NCBI GenBank assembly: GCA_030594505.1
Contig: JAUVFC010000007.1
Span: forward strand, 1-17,452
Source of the DNA: Desulfobacterales bacterium
GTDB taxonomy: Bacteria > Desulfobacterota > Desulfobacteria > Desulfobacterales > C00003106
Length of the DNA: 17,452 nucleotides
Reading direction: 5' to 3'
Each line of letters opens with the position of its first letter. Position 1 is the first letter of the stretch. Below are positions 8,001 to 14,777 of the stretch, piece after piece. The notes under the pieces are model-generated. The model was given only the letters and a program-made list of their open reading frames with translations, was not told the DNA's origin and made no database searches. The translations under genes were made by a program, and so were the position numbers.

Positions 8001-8738
8001 GGCCACATACTGATGATGTTTTCCACCGGCATTGAAGGGACGGAGGGATCCGACACGCTGGACGGGATGCTGGTGATACGGGACGGTTATGCCTGGGTCC
8101 CTGTGGAGGTGACCCTTGTCGGCGCATCATTTATGAAGGCATGGGAAGCAGGGAGCAGGAGCTACTACGAGCGGGAAGGAAAGGGAATGGACGTCATGGA
8201 TATAAGGAGCGCCTGGAACAAGTTCAAGCCTGCGAATCTGCCCATATCCGAGTGGAGGCCGGATTCTGTCATGAGGGCCGCTATAGAGAAGAGGTTCGGC
8301 GACGAATCAAAGACGATCCGGAAGATACGTGTAAGACTCATGAGCAAGAAACATATCGATACGTTAAGGTCAGCCCCGAAAAACGTGAACGCCCTGATGC
8401 AGCTTGGCATCGTATATGCTCGGGCGGGCGAGACAGTGGAGGCGCTGAAGGCCTTTAAGAAAGGGCTTGCACAGGACCCGAAAAACGCGGCGCTTAAGAA
8501 CAATCTGGGGAATGTGTATTTCCTTGATAAAAAGTACACCAAGGCCAGGCCTGCTTATGAAAAGGCCACAGCGCTTGATCCGAAAGACTCCTATATATGG
8601 ATTAATCTTACAAGGTGCTACCTGAAGTTGAAAATTAAAGATAAGGCGAGGGAAGCTTTTAAAAAGGCAAACAAAATCAATCCGGAGGTCTCAAAAAAAC
8701 ACAAGGCAATAGCGATGGAACTTATGAATGTAATGTAA
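5055..8738 (+). CDS. Secreted NHL-propeller / FN3 / transglutaminase-like / TPR protein, 1227 aa
   Basis: A large exported multidomain protein. The signal peptide (MRRLLLVFLILALPLPVFA) probably ends after Ala19. Residues about 25-560 hold some eleven or twelve NHL repeats (IYVADKGNDRIQFF, IYVADRGNERIQAFN and others), best read as two beta-propellers meeting near residue 298. Two fibronectin type III domains follow (about 564-655 and 660-745), then an Ig-like region (about 748-870). A transglutaminase-like cysteine-protease fold follows (about 875-1040), with Cys958 in SGDCDDLTS, His984 in SGHILMMF, and Glu1018 in WVPVEVT where Asp is commoner. Three TPRs (about 1109-1215) end the protein. Such domains suggest peptide cleavage or cross-linking and protein scaffolding in the periplasm or at the outer membrane; the substrate is unknown. 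A GGAGGAGA Shine-Dalgarno sequence lies inside the end of the cyclase gene, and the two frames overlap by 8 nt. The frame is intact throughout. Confidence 0.9.
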   Translation: MRRLLLVFLILALPLPVFAIHDIKFISEIKVGRPLFIEVDEEGRIYTTQKDGTVRVFSGNGETLFTLGGKVKGKEPIIKRPVGIDIYEDKIFVTDDALGKVVIFSRDGEYLDSFGEKGSGPKEFNTPTGIFVYNGVIYVADKGNDRIQFFGPNGVYMGSIGTEGAEDVLLEDPTDVVVDHNGLIYGVNSADRKVMIFDHAGKFLKIIAEDIKPYSIALDRDGVYISNAAKYNINKYDFNGKRLFAFGSQGTGRAQFRTMAGITVDRKGKVYAADTKRGIVQVFFPKNNGSGWPEKLPPPSTIKWLGEINTKANKIYSKSRKNLYAVNEKERTVIIIENNRVVKTLKVSKCRPVSVAVDHEGFLWVVDKAKKRLLKLDEHGQILLSIGSSGSKEGYFSDPADIAISKNGIIYVADRGNERIQAFNTDGVFLNIIGGGGLMKSPLAIVLGSDGTLYVLDDEKKTVSLYSDEGRMLMEFGGESEYRWRFDDPVSMAVTGNEIFVLDAGVNSVKVFTKSGKFLRAFGSKGTGKGGFKKSSSIVAVDDVVFLVSDTGNNRIQIFKTLHTPSTPVNMTANGGMRNVELAWDKNPETFVETYRVYRSEDSSTEFKEIAAVKANSYKDCDVLPDKKYYYRISAAAREGNDSIKSGAASAVPGRYVLSRPSGLKAVAKDRSVDFSWERNNEDFTACYVIYREEEGKLKEVGRTESTAFTEMSIASDTTYTYWLSAVSTDGVDSEKVSVTVTTLVSTRPPLEIDVRQMHDVFSNTYKIYENEGIGRINIVNNTKDHISRLKIAFSIKEFMDFPSEMEIEDLPPGESREFVLKAVFNNKILNVTEDTPVQTEIKVSYYEHGTLKTFSKGHTINIYEKHRMGWNERNRIATFITPKDPTVLEFVRSVVTQYSDANDPLLYAGALFDALGVLGLTYMQDPSNPYQVTSGKTDFVDYIQYPRETLKRKSGDCDDLTSLYSAMLESIGIPTKLLFYSGHILMMFSTGIEGTEGSDTLDGMLVIRDGYAWVPVEVTLVGASFMKAWEAGSRSYYEREGKGMDVMDIRSAWNKFKPANLPISEWRPDSVMRAAIEKRFGDESKTIRKIRVRLMSKKHIDTLRSAPKNVNALMQLGIVYARAGETVEALKAFKKGLAQDPKNAALKNNLGNVYFLDKKYTKARPAYEKATALDPKDSYIWINLTRCYLKLKIKDKAREAFKKANKINPEVSKKHKAIAMELMNVM

Positions 8739-8752
8739 AGGAGGTATTTAAG

Positions 8753-9151
8753 ATGAAAAAGATTTTTATCACATGTCTGGCACTTTTCATGGTCGTGGCC
8801 GTATCGTATGCTGAGGAAAAGGGCGAGGGGGGCTTTTGGTCAAAGCTGAAGAGCAAGATTGAGACAATAACGCCCAAAAAGAAGAGCGCCGCGACAACGG
8901 CTGTGGGAGGCGTAAGAGGAGCGCCGGCTGACTCGGCCGATGCCCTGTATTGGAAAGGCAAAGAAATCGACGGAGAGGTCGCGGCCGATGAACTGGATAA
9001 GTTTAAGAGCGCCCTTGAATACGCGATTAACGGAAATACCGGGGAGTCATTAAAGACCTTTGATGAATTCCTGGCCCGGTACCCGCAGAGTCCGCTGAGG
9101 GAAGACGCCATGAAGGCTGTGAAAAACCTGAAGGCGGCGGATAAAAAGTAA
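8753..9151 (+). CDS. Small secreted protein with TPR/YbgF-like C-terminus, 132 aa
   Basis: The protein has a clear signal peptide (MKKIFITCLALFMVVAVSYA, cleavage after Ala20). A basic segment follows (FWSKLKSKIETITPKKK), then a linker (TTAVGGVRGAPADSADALYWKGKE), and a helical C-terminus (about residues 80-130, with SLKTFDEFLARYPQSPLREDAMKA). The last part reads like a single TPR hairpin of the YbgF/BamD kind. I recall similar TTAVGGVRGA-containing short proteins from deltaproteobacteria but know of no function. A near-perfect Shine-Dalgarno sequence AAAGGAGG (8737-8744) overlaps the stop of the preceding gene, with 8 nt to the ATG, so it belongs to the cyclase/NHL operon. It may be a periplasmic partner of the large NHL protein, whose own C-terminus is TPR; that is inference. 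Confidence 0.85.
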   Translation: MKKIFITCLALFMVVAVSYAEEKGEGGFWSKLKSKIETITPKKKSAATTAVGGVRGAPADSADALYWKGKEIDGEVAADELDKFKSALEYAINGNTGESLKTFDEFLARYPQSPLREDAMKAVKNLKAADKK

Positions 9152-9201
9152 CTAATAGTATGCGATTATCAAGAGTTTAGAGGGTGCAATAGACAACCTT
9201 C

Positions 9202-10260
9202 ATGGCGCTTCGAATAGACGGCCGCCTCGGTGAGGGGGGCGGCCAAATTCTCAGGACAACGCTATCTTTGGCGTCTTTACTCCAAAGACCGGTAGAGATC
9301 ACCCATATCCGGGGAGGCCGTAAGATTCCCGGACTGCGCCCCCAGCACCTGACCGGAATTAAGGCCCTTTCCGCCATTACAGCAGCCAGGGTCGAAGGGG
9401 GAGAGGTCGGCTCTCAGCGCCTCTACTTTGAGCCCCGCGACCTGAGGTCGGGAGACTACACTTTTGATATCGGCACTGCCGGATCAACCGGGCTCGTCTT
9501 CCAGACCGTGCTTCCGGTTTTGCTCCGAGGGAAAGGCCCTTCTAAAATTACGATCATAGGGGGAACTCATGTGGCCTGGAGCCCCTGCTTTCATTATCTC
9601 AAGGAGATATTTCTCCCCGCCTTACACGGTATGGGAATAACCGTCTCTCTGGAAATCGACCGATGGGGTTGGTACCCAAAGGGAGGAGGAAAGATCACAG
9701 CATCGTTAACACCGGTCCAAAAACTTATGCCGTTGAAGCTGGTTAAACAAGGAAAGTTATACAAGCTATATCTTCTGTCCGCACTTTCCAACCTCCCACG
9801 CAAGATCGGCGAAAGGCAAAGGGATCAGGCTCTTACCCGGCTCAGCAAAAAAGGTTATTTGCCTGAAACAGAGTTAATTCAAGCTCTGTCTCCCGGGCAA
9901 GGGACTGTGGTCTTTATCGGATCCGTATTTGAAAAAGGGCTCGCTGGTTTTACCTCCCTGGGGGAAAGGGGGAAGCCTTCCGAACAGGTTGCAAACGATG
10001 CCTGCAACGAATTTTTTAAGTTTATGCAAACAAAGGCGGGTGTCGACGAGCATTTGGCCGATCAATTGCTTCTCTATATGGCGCTTGCCACTGGTAGATC
10101 AACGTTTATTACCAACCGGATTACCCCCCACCTGCGTACCAATGCCCGGTTAATAGAAAAATTTCTTCCTGTCAAGTTTGACATGGATGAATCGACTGGA
10201 AAGGTGAGTGTTGCAGGGATCAAATTCTTATCCCTTTATAGAACAGATGAATATTCGTAG
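9202..10260 (+). CDS. rtcA: RNA 3'-terminal phosphate cyclase
   Basis: RtcA converts RNA 3'-phosphate ends into 2',3'-cyclic phosphates using ATP, through a covalent histidine-AMP intermediate, in cytoplasmic RNA repair. Family blocks run the whole length: DGRLGEGGGQILRTTLSLA at the N-terminus, RGGRKIPGLRPQHL, DIGTAGSTGLVFQTVLPVLL, WGWYPKGGGKI, DEHLADQLLLYMALATG, and the active-site histidine His310 in TPHLRTNARLIEKFLPVKF, equivalent to E. coli His309. Length (352 aa) is close to the usual ~340. The ATG at 9202 has only a distant AGAGGG (about 15 nt away). The in-frame GTG at 9184 is followed by a stop, so no upstream start is possible. It begins 50 nt after the 132-aa secreted protein and could be read through from that operon. 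Neither rtcB nor the sigma-54 regulator rtcR is in the window. Its last 41 nt overlap the converging ABC ATPase gene. Confidence 0.95.
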   Translation: MALRIDGRLGEGGGQILRTTLSLASLLQRPVEITHIRGGRKIPGLRPQHLTGIKALSAITAARVEGGEVGSQRLYFEPRDLRSGDYTFDIGTAGSTGLVFQTVLPVLLRGKGPSKITIIGGTHVAWSPCFHYLKEIFLPALHGMGITVSLEIDRWGWYPKGGGKITASLTPVQKLMPLKLVKQGKLYKLYLLSALSNLPRKIGERQRDQALTRLSKKGYLPETELIQALSPGQGTVVFIGSVFEKGLAGFTSLGERGKPSEQVANDACNEFFKFMQTKAGVDEHLADQLLLYMALATGRSTFITNRITPHLRTNARLIEKFLPVKFDMDESTGKVSVAGIKFLSLYRTDEYS

Positions 10261-11281
10261 TTCTTAATGCGAGCGATATTTTCTCTCCGACTTTACCATA
10301 AAAATTCGACGGCGCCCTGGCTATGATTCTTCCATTAATAGTATTTACATAAAGAATGGTTTCCGATCCAAGATGCTCAACAACTTCCAGAGAACCAACA
10401 AAAGGGCCGTTTCCCGGCATTAATAACCCCGGTCTTATTCCTATTGTCACTTTACGGGCTGAATATTTTTTCAGTTTGTCCATTGAGCTAAGATCAATTG
10501 TGAGGCCTCTGGATTTGAAGAATATTTTGCCTTCATCAACAACGATGCCTCCTTCAATAAGATTTATCCGGGGACTCCCGATAAAGGTGGCCACAAAGAG
10601 ATTTGACGGTTTTTTGTATAATTTCTGCGGGGGGCCTACCTGTTGGATAACGCCTTTATCCAACAATATAATCTTGTCCCCCAGGGTCATTGCTTCTGTC
10701 TGGTCATGGGTAACATATACAATGGTAGTTCCTAATTTTTGATGAAGCCTCGCGAGTTCCACCCTCATGGTGCTGCGGAGTCTGGCATCGAGATTGGAAA
10801 GGGGCTCGTCAAAAAGGAAAAGCTGAGGGCTTCTGACAATTGCCCGTCCAATAGCAACCCTCTGCTTCTGACCTCCTGACAATTGCCCTGGCTTTCTATC
10901 CAGCAAAGGTTCTATGCCCAAAAGCCTTGCAGCATGTCTCACCTTGTTATCGAGTCTCTCCTTTGACAGCTTTTTAATTTTCAGTGAGAATGCCATGTTT
11001 TCATACACATTCATGTGAGGATAAAGGGCATAACTCTGAAAGACCATGGCAACATCTCTTTCTTTCGGGCTAAGGTTGCTTACCTCCCTGTCTCCTATGA
11101 ATAGTTCACCCGCGTCATGCTGTTCCAGTCCCGCAATGATTCTGAGCATTGTAGTCTTTCCGCATCCTGACGGTCCGAGCAGTATACAAAACTCTCCATC
11201 TGAAACTTCAAAGTATATATTCTGTATAATCGTGTTGCTGCCGAATGATTTTTTCAGGTTCTTTATTGTTAATCCCGCCAT
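10220..11281 (-). CDS. Sugar ABC transporter ATP-binding protein, MalK/UgpC type, 353 aa
   Basis: It hydrolyses ATP on the cytoplasmic face to drive a CUT1-type carbohydrate importer. Every nucleotide-binding motif is intact: Walker A GPSGCGKTT (residues 36-44, Lys42), Q-loop Gln82 (VFQSYALYPHM), signature LSGGQKQR (134-141), Walker B LFLFDEP with Asp158 and Glu159, D-loop SNLD, and H-loop His192 (VYVTHDQTEAM). The C-terminal third (about 235-353) is the TOBE/regulatory region that MalK/UgpC proteins share, and the length is typical. The ATG at 11281 has AAAAGGA just upstream, within the end of the preceding permease gene, 2 nt of gap between genes. Such ATPases can serve several importers; here it is the last gene of its own complete operon. 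Its 3' end overlaps rtcA in the opposite orientation by 41 nt. Confidence 0.95.
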   Translation of the reverse strand: MAGLTIKNLKKSFGSNTIIQNIYFEVSDGEFCILLGPSGCGKTTMLRIIAGLEQHDAGELFIGDREVSNLSPKERDVAMVFQSYALYPHMNVYENMAFSLKIKKLSKERLDNKVRHAARLLGIEPLLDRKPGQLSGGQKQRVAIGRAIVRSPQLFLFDEPLSNLDARLRSTMRVELARLHQKLGTTIVYVTHDQTEAMTLGDKIILLDKGVIQQVGPPQKLYKKPSNLFVATFIGSPRINLIEGGIVVDEGKIFFKSRGLTIDLSSMDKLKKYSARKVTIGIRPGLLMPGNGPFVGSLEVVEHLGSETILYVNTINGRIIARAPSNFYGKVGEKISLALRTTNIHLFYKGIRI

Positions 11282-11283
11282 AA

Positions 11284-12111
11284 TTATCCTTTTACCGCCC
11301 CCGCTGATAGTCCGCTGACAATTCTTTTCTGAAAGAAAAAGACAAGCAGGACAAGGGGCACGGTAGCCACTGTAGAGGCAGCAGCAATTTCTCCCCAGGG
11401 TAAAGTATACTGCCCCTGGAATAATGCGATGCCGATAGGTAGTGTTTGAAATTTGCGTTGTGTCATAATAAGAAGCGCAAAGAAAAATTCATTCCATGCG
11501 TAAATAAAGACGAGTATCGCCGCGGTAAAAATTCCCGGGGCTGCAAGCGGAACCACGATCTTATAAAGGGTCTGGATACGATTGCATCCATCAATCCTTG
11601 CGGCATCCTCAAGCTCTTTTGGGAGTTCCCTGAAAAAACCGGTCAATATCCAGATGCCGAGCGGCAACGTAAGAGTTACATAAGGGATTATGAGTCCTTG
11701 ATAGGTGTTTAACCATCCCAGGGATTGCATGATCTTCCATACCGGTCCTGCTATTGATATCTGTGGAAACATGGACACAAGAAGGAGGCTTCCCATAATC
11801 ACTCCTTTGTATTTCAATCTCAGACGTGCAAGCACATAAGCTGAAAGGATAGAGATAAAAAGGGTGATACAAGTAGTGGCCCCGGCCACTATGACGCTGT
11901 TTTTTACATAGTGTAAGAGATCATGTTCTTCGATGGTCGAACGATAGAAATGAAGCGATCCCGACGAAGCAAGCTTCGGGGGAATCGCCGTAACTTCTGC
12001 CTGTGTTTTCAGCGAGGTATTTACGAACCAGACAAACGGCAGAAGGCTCATAAAGACAATCACGAATGTTATTCCACAAAAAATCAACTTAGATAGTTTC
12101 ATAGTGGTCAC
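11284..12111 (-). CDS. Sugar ABC transporter permease, MalG type, 275 aa
   Basis: An inner-membrane permease subunit of a CUT1 importer. About six hydrophobic segments are visible, starting with LIFCGITFVIVFMSLLPFVW at the N-terminus. The EAA loop that docks on the ATPase is clear (LEDAARIDGCNRIQTLYKIVVPL, about residues 185-207). The length and the N-terminal STSLKTQAEV-like pattern (NTSLKTQAEV) fit the MalG branch. The start is taken as GTG at 12111, which overlaps the preceding stop in a GTGA junction, implying coupling; an ATG three codons later (12102) is an alternative, and neither has a strong Shine-Dalgarno sequence. The ATPase gene follows after 2 nt. It should pair with the MalF-type permease encoded just upstream. 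Confidence 0.92.
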   Translation of the reverse strand: MTTMKLSKLIFCGITFVIVFMSLLPFVWFVNTSLKTQAEVTAIPPKLASSGSLHFYRSTIEEHDLLHYVKNSVIVAGATTCITLFISILSAYVLARLRLKYKGVIMGSLLLVSMFPQISIAGPVWKIMQSLGWLNTYQGLIIPYVTLTLPLGIWILTGFFRELPKELEDAARIDGCNRIQTLYKIVVPLAAPGIFTAAILVFIYAWNEFFFALLIMTQRKFQTLPIGIALFQGQYTLPWGEIAAASTVATVPLVLLVFFFQKRIVSGLSAGAVKG

Positions 12112-13016
12112 GTTTCAGTAAAAAGTCGGGTTCTTATAAGCCGTATATAAACCAATGACAAAACAAAAACCGTTATAAAAACCAGCACGGAAATTGTCGA
12201 ACCATATCCCATAAACCCCTCGGCAAAGATCTTCTTATATCCGTAAAATTGCAGCACGTTCGTCGAATCGGCGGGTCCTCCCTGTGTCATGACAAAGACG
12301 AGGTCGAAGACCCTGAAGGCATCAATAGTCCTGAAAAGAAGCGCAATGAGTATTGCAGGTTTAATAAGGGGGAGTGTTATTCTTCTAAATCGCTGCCATG
12401 CATTGGCCCCGTCTATTTTAGCGGTTTCATACAGTTCGTCCGGGATGGTCTGAAGACCTGCCAGGATCAGGAGCGCTGCAAAAGACGATGTCTTCCATAC
12501 GTCGGCAGTTACTATAGCCGCAAAGGCAAAAAAGGGATCAGCAAGCCACGCCCTGTACTTTGAAATGTCCGCACCAAACAAAATGTAGTTTAAAAAACCG
12601 TAGTTGTCGTTACAGATAAACCGCCACATCTGGGCTGACACAACCGTGGGGATTGCCCATGGCACAAGGATTGCCGCTCTTACCAGACCTCTTCCCCTGA
12701 AATGTCTGTTTATAACGAGGGCAATGATGAGGCCAAAAAGTATCTCAAAAAAAGTAGAAACAGAGACAAAGGCAAATGTAGTTATTAGAGAACGCAGTGC
12801 AATTCTGTCGTGCAAAAGTTCTCTGTAGTTTTCAAGTCCGATGAATGGCTGTCCGATGGATGGGAGGCCGAGTATTATCCTGTGCAGGCTTAAAAAAAAG
12901 GAGTAAAGGATGGGATAAAAGGCGAATATACAAACAAAGACAAAGCATGGTATGAGTAATGATGCAGCAAATATCCTCTCTTTTGTAATGGAAGAACATT
13001 TTGTTTTCATTACCAT
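12108..13016 (-). CDS. Sugar ABC transporter permease, MalF type, 302 aa
   Basis: An inner-membrane permease subunit, partner of the MalG-type protein. The N-terminus has a hydrophobic first helix (FAASLLIPCFVFVCIFAFYP) followed by a periplasmic stretch with FIGLENYRELL, standard for this family, and about five further helices. The EAA loop is LYETAKIDGANAWQRFRRITLPL (about residues 200-222). The VMTQGGPADSTNVLQFYGYK segment is also characteristic of sugar permeases of this branch. The start is uncertain: ATG at 13016 is used here, ATG at 13010 and TTG at 13025 are in frame, and none has a good Shine-Dalgarno sequence. It lies 18 nt after the binding-protein gene, in the same operon, so translation may be coupled. 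Confidence 0.92.
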   Translation of the reverse strand: MVMKTKCSSITKERIFAASLLIPCFVFVCIFAFYPILYSFFLSLHRIILGLPSIGQPFIGLENYRELLHDRIALRSLITTFAFVSVSTFFEILFGLIIALVINRHFRGRGLVRAAILVPWAIPTVVSAQMWRFICNDNYGFLNYILFGADISKYRAWLADPFFAFAAIVTADVWKTSSFAALLILAGLQTIPDELYETAKIDGANAWQRFRRITLPLIKPAILIALLFRTIDAFRVFDLVFVMTQGGPADSTNVLQFYGYKKIFAEGFMGYGSTISVLVFITVFVLSLVYIRLIRTRLFTET

Positions 13017-13034
13017 AAAACCCAAAAGCGTGCT

Positions 13035-14447
13035 TTATTCTGATGTCCGTTCGGAAATGGCGTCTTTTGTCTCAATGCCGAGCTCTTCGCGGGTTTCCGT
13101 CATCGACACGGCGCTATTGTCTGGGGCAGAATCCTGTAACGAAATAATCCTGTCTATTTCCTGTGAAGCGGCACAAGCTTCTTTTTCTATATCCGAAGTC
13201 GGATCAGATATCACCTTGTGGAAGTAACGCTGCAAGACATTGGATACAGCAGGATAAAGAGGGGTCCTTGGACGGGGCCGGGCGGTTAAGAAGACAGTCT
13301 TCATATCAGAAAACTGAGGATAAGCCTGAATGATCTCCGTATCCTTATAGAGCGCTTTTCTGGTTGGAGCGAGTCCTGCCTTTAATGCAAGGTGTTTTTG
13401 AATTTTTTCACTTGTCAAAAACCGGACAAAGGTCCAGGCGGCCTCCCTGTTTTTAGAATAGCTGCTGATCCCGAGTTGCCATCCTCCCAGCGTGGCGTAA
13501 CTTTTGTTTCCCGAAAAACGCGGAAGTTTTGTAATCCCCGCCATGCCCTCTATTTTAGATCGTTCAGGATTGTTTGACATCTCCCACGCGTAAGGCCAGT
13601 TCCTGTGAAAGACTGCTTTGCCTTGTATGAAAATGGCGATCGATTCAGGCTCCTGATATGTCAGCACCCCTTTGGGGGCGATTTTCCCTATGATTTCATT
13701 TCTCACAAATCTTACTGCGTCAACCGCCGGTTTTTCCGCAATTTCACATTTTTCTGTCTGCGGATTTAGTATACGCCCTCCATTGCTTAAGATATATTCC
13801 ATCATATTACAGACCAGGCCTTCATACTGTTTGAACTGTCCTGAAAATCCGAACATTTCTTTTCTCTTGCTCTCTTCGAATACAATTTCCCTTGCCTGTT
13901 TAACCATTTTCGGCCATGTTTCAGGTGGATTGAAACCATAGCGTTTCAGCAGGTCTTTACGATAGTAAAGCATGCCGCTGTCAATGAAAAGGGGAACACC
14001 ATAGATATTATCCTTGTAGGAATTCGCCAAGATCGGGCCGTTCAAAAAATTTTTTTGCTCCCGGGGAGGGAAAAGTTCATCAAGGGGCAGCGCCCAGCCG
14101 GCCGAACCGAATTCAGGGGGCCATATAACATCCATGAAAAAGACGTCCACATCCGGGCTGTGATTTTTGAGCTTCTGTGCCAGGAGGTCATGAAAGGCTG
14201 TAGACGAATGGGGGCCTACCTCCCTTATGACGCGAATATCAGGATGCTCAGCCTCAAAAAGCGTATAAATTTCCTCCCAAACCGCCGGTTGATTGGGCTT
14301 CCATGTAATGAAGCGAATTATTTTTTTTTCATCATTTTCTGTCCTTGCGCACCCTATGATGAGCGACATGACCAGTACGGCAAGCAGTATAGCAAAGACC
14401 ACCGGAAACATTAGCGAATTGTTCCATACAACCGTTCGTTTATGCAT
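13035..14447 (-). CDS. Extracellular sugar-binding lipoprotein (solute-binding family 1), 470 aa
   Basis: It captures the substrate and delivers it to the two permeases. The N-terminus is a lipoprotein signal: basic start (MHKR), hydrophobic core, and lipobox LIIGC with Cys33 as lipidation site. The mature part has family-1 features: KIIRFITWKPNQPAVWEEI, PDVDVFFMDVIWPPEFGSAGWALPLD, YGVPLFIDSGMLYYRKDLLKRYG and IFIQGKAVFHRNWPYAWEM. The DVIWPxEF and RNWPYAW blocks recall trehalose/maltose-type binding proteins, so a disaccharide or oligosaccharide is the best guess, not proven. The ATG at 14447 is chosen for the GGGGAGAA Shine-Dalgarno sequence upstream; the frame is open to 14492 but that start lacks one. 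At 470 aa it is somewhat longer than the usual ~420; the excess is a hydrophilic, Glu-rich C-terminal tail. First gene of the importer operon. Confidence 0.93.
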   Translation of the reverse strand: MHKRTVVWNNSLMFPVVFAILLAVLVMSLIIGCARTENDEKKIIRFITWKPNQPAVWEEIYTLFEAEHPDIRVIREVGPHSSTAFHDLLAQKLKNHSPDVDVFFMDVIWPPEFGSAGWALPLDELFPPREQKNFLNGPILANSYKDNIYGVPLFIDSGMLYYRKDLLKRYGFNPPETWPKMVKQAREIVFEESKRKEMFGFSGQFKQYEGLVCNMMEYILSNGGRILNPQTEKCEIAEKPAVDAVRFVRNEIIGKIAPKGVLTYQEPESIAIFIQGKAVFHRNWPYAWEMSNNPERSKIEGMAGITKLPRFSGNKSYATLGGWQLGISSYSKNREAAWTFVRFLTSEKIQKHLALKAGLAPTRKALYKDTEIIQAYPQFSDMKTVFLTARPRPRTPLYPAVSNVLQRYFHKVISDPTSDIEKEACAASQEIDRIISLQDSAPDNSAVSMTETREELGIETKDAISERTSE

Positions 14448-14487
14448 AGATTTTTTCTCCCCATGTTCTTGGTACCGTTTAGAATAT

Positions 14488-14516
14488 AACATAACCCGTA
14501 AGGAGTCGCATCACAA
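14488..14516 (-). promoter_or_regulatory. Possible promoter of the sugar importer operon
   Basis: On the minus strand TTGTGA (complement of 14511-14516) is followed after 17 bp by TATGTT (complement of 14488-14493), each matching 4 of 6 consensus bases. It would give a leader of roughly 35 nt before the binding-protein ATG at 14447. It is only a sequence match. Confidence 0.3.
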
Positions 14517-14601
14517 CATATTTTTGAGGATATTTACAAAAAAGTTCGAATGACCTTTTGCAAGGAGCGACACCCTCACAGGAGGTTAACCTGGAAAACT
14601 G

Positions 14602-14630
14602 TTGACTTGATTTGTAAATCACATTGTTAT
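14602..14630 (+). promoter_or_regulatory. Possible promoter of the hybrid kinase
   Basis: TTGACT (14602-14607) and TGTTAT (14625-14630) are spaced by 17 bp, a reasonable sigma-70-type pair (5/6 and 4/6). The spacer contains the dyad GATTTGTAAATC (14609-14620), and the -10 box abuts a larger inverted repeat, which is where a repressor could act. The leader to the ATG at 14778 would be about 140 nt. Confidence 0.4.
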
Positions 14631-14655
14631 ATATTTGTTGATAACAACATATATA
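14628..14655. repeat. AT-rich inverted repeat, possible operator
   Basis: The left arm TATATATTTGTT (14628-14639) and the right arm (14643-14655, reverse complement TATATATGTTGTT) match apart from a single-base insertion, around a GAT centre. The core is TTGTT-GAT-AACAA. It overlaps the end of the promoter-like -10 box of the kinase gene. There is no T-run terminator geometry. It may be a protein-binding dyad. Confidence 0.45.
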
Positions 14656-14777
14656 CTGCAACCTTCTCTACCCAGTTAATGTTCCATGCTTGAATTTGAG
14701 CAGTTGCCGAGATTACATCAAACTCTGTTTTTCCCTAAAATATGGAAAACCGAACCTGTTGGTTTTCGGGGGTAGTA

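Larger units (their letters stand above)
14448..14777. promoter_or_regulatory. Divergent control region between importer operon and hybrid kinase
   Basis: This 330-bp region has no supported gene. It is AT-rich in its right half and holds, from left to right, the Shine-Dalgarno sequence and a possible promoter for the importer operon, a perfect palindrome AGGTTAACCT (14583-14592), a promoter-like sequence for the kinase containing GATTTGTAAATC (14609-14620), and a longer inverted repeat (14628-14655). The cluster of dyads suggests binding of one or more regulators that could co-control both directions. No regulator gene of a DNA-binding type is present in the window. Confidence 0.5.

Noticed and set aside
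12660..12674. Sigma-54-like site TGGCAC-N5-TTGC on the plus strand
   Set aside because: It lies inside the MalF-type permease gene, which is read from the other strand, and no plus-strand gene starts downstream. It is probably a chance match.
14448..14492. Longer N-terminus of the sugar-binding lipoprotein
   Set aside because: It would bury the signal peptide behind 15 polar residues, and the ATG at 14447 has a good Shine-Dalgarno sequence.
14609..14626. CRP-like site (TGTGA half on the minus strand near the kinase promoter)
   Set aside because: Only one half-site matches; the other half reads AATCA where TCACA is expected. A cAMP link to the cyclase operon is tempting but not supported.
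14742..14777. Upstream ATG of the hybrid kinase
   Set aside because: No ribosome binding site precedes it. The ATG at 14778 has a GGGGG sequence at good spacing and starts directly at the receiver domain.
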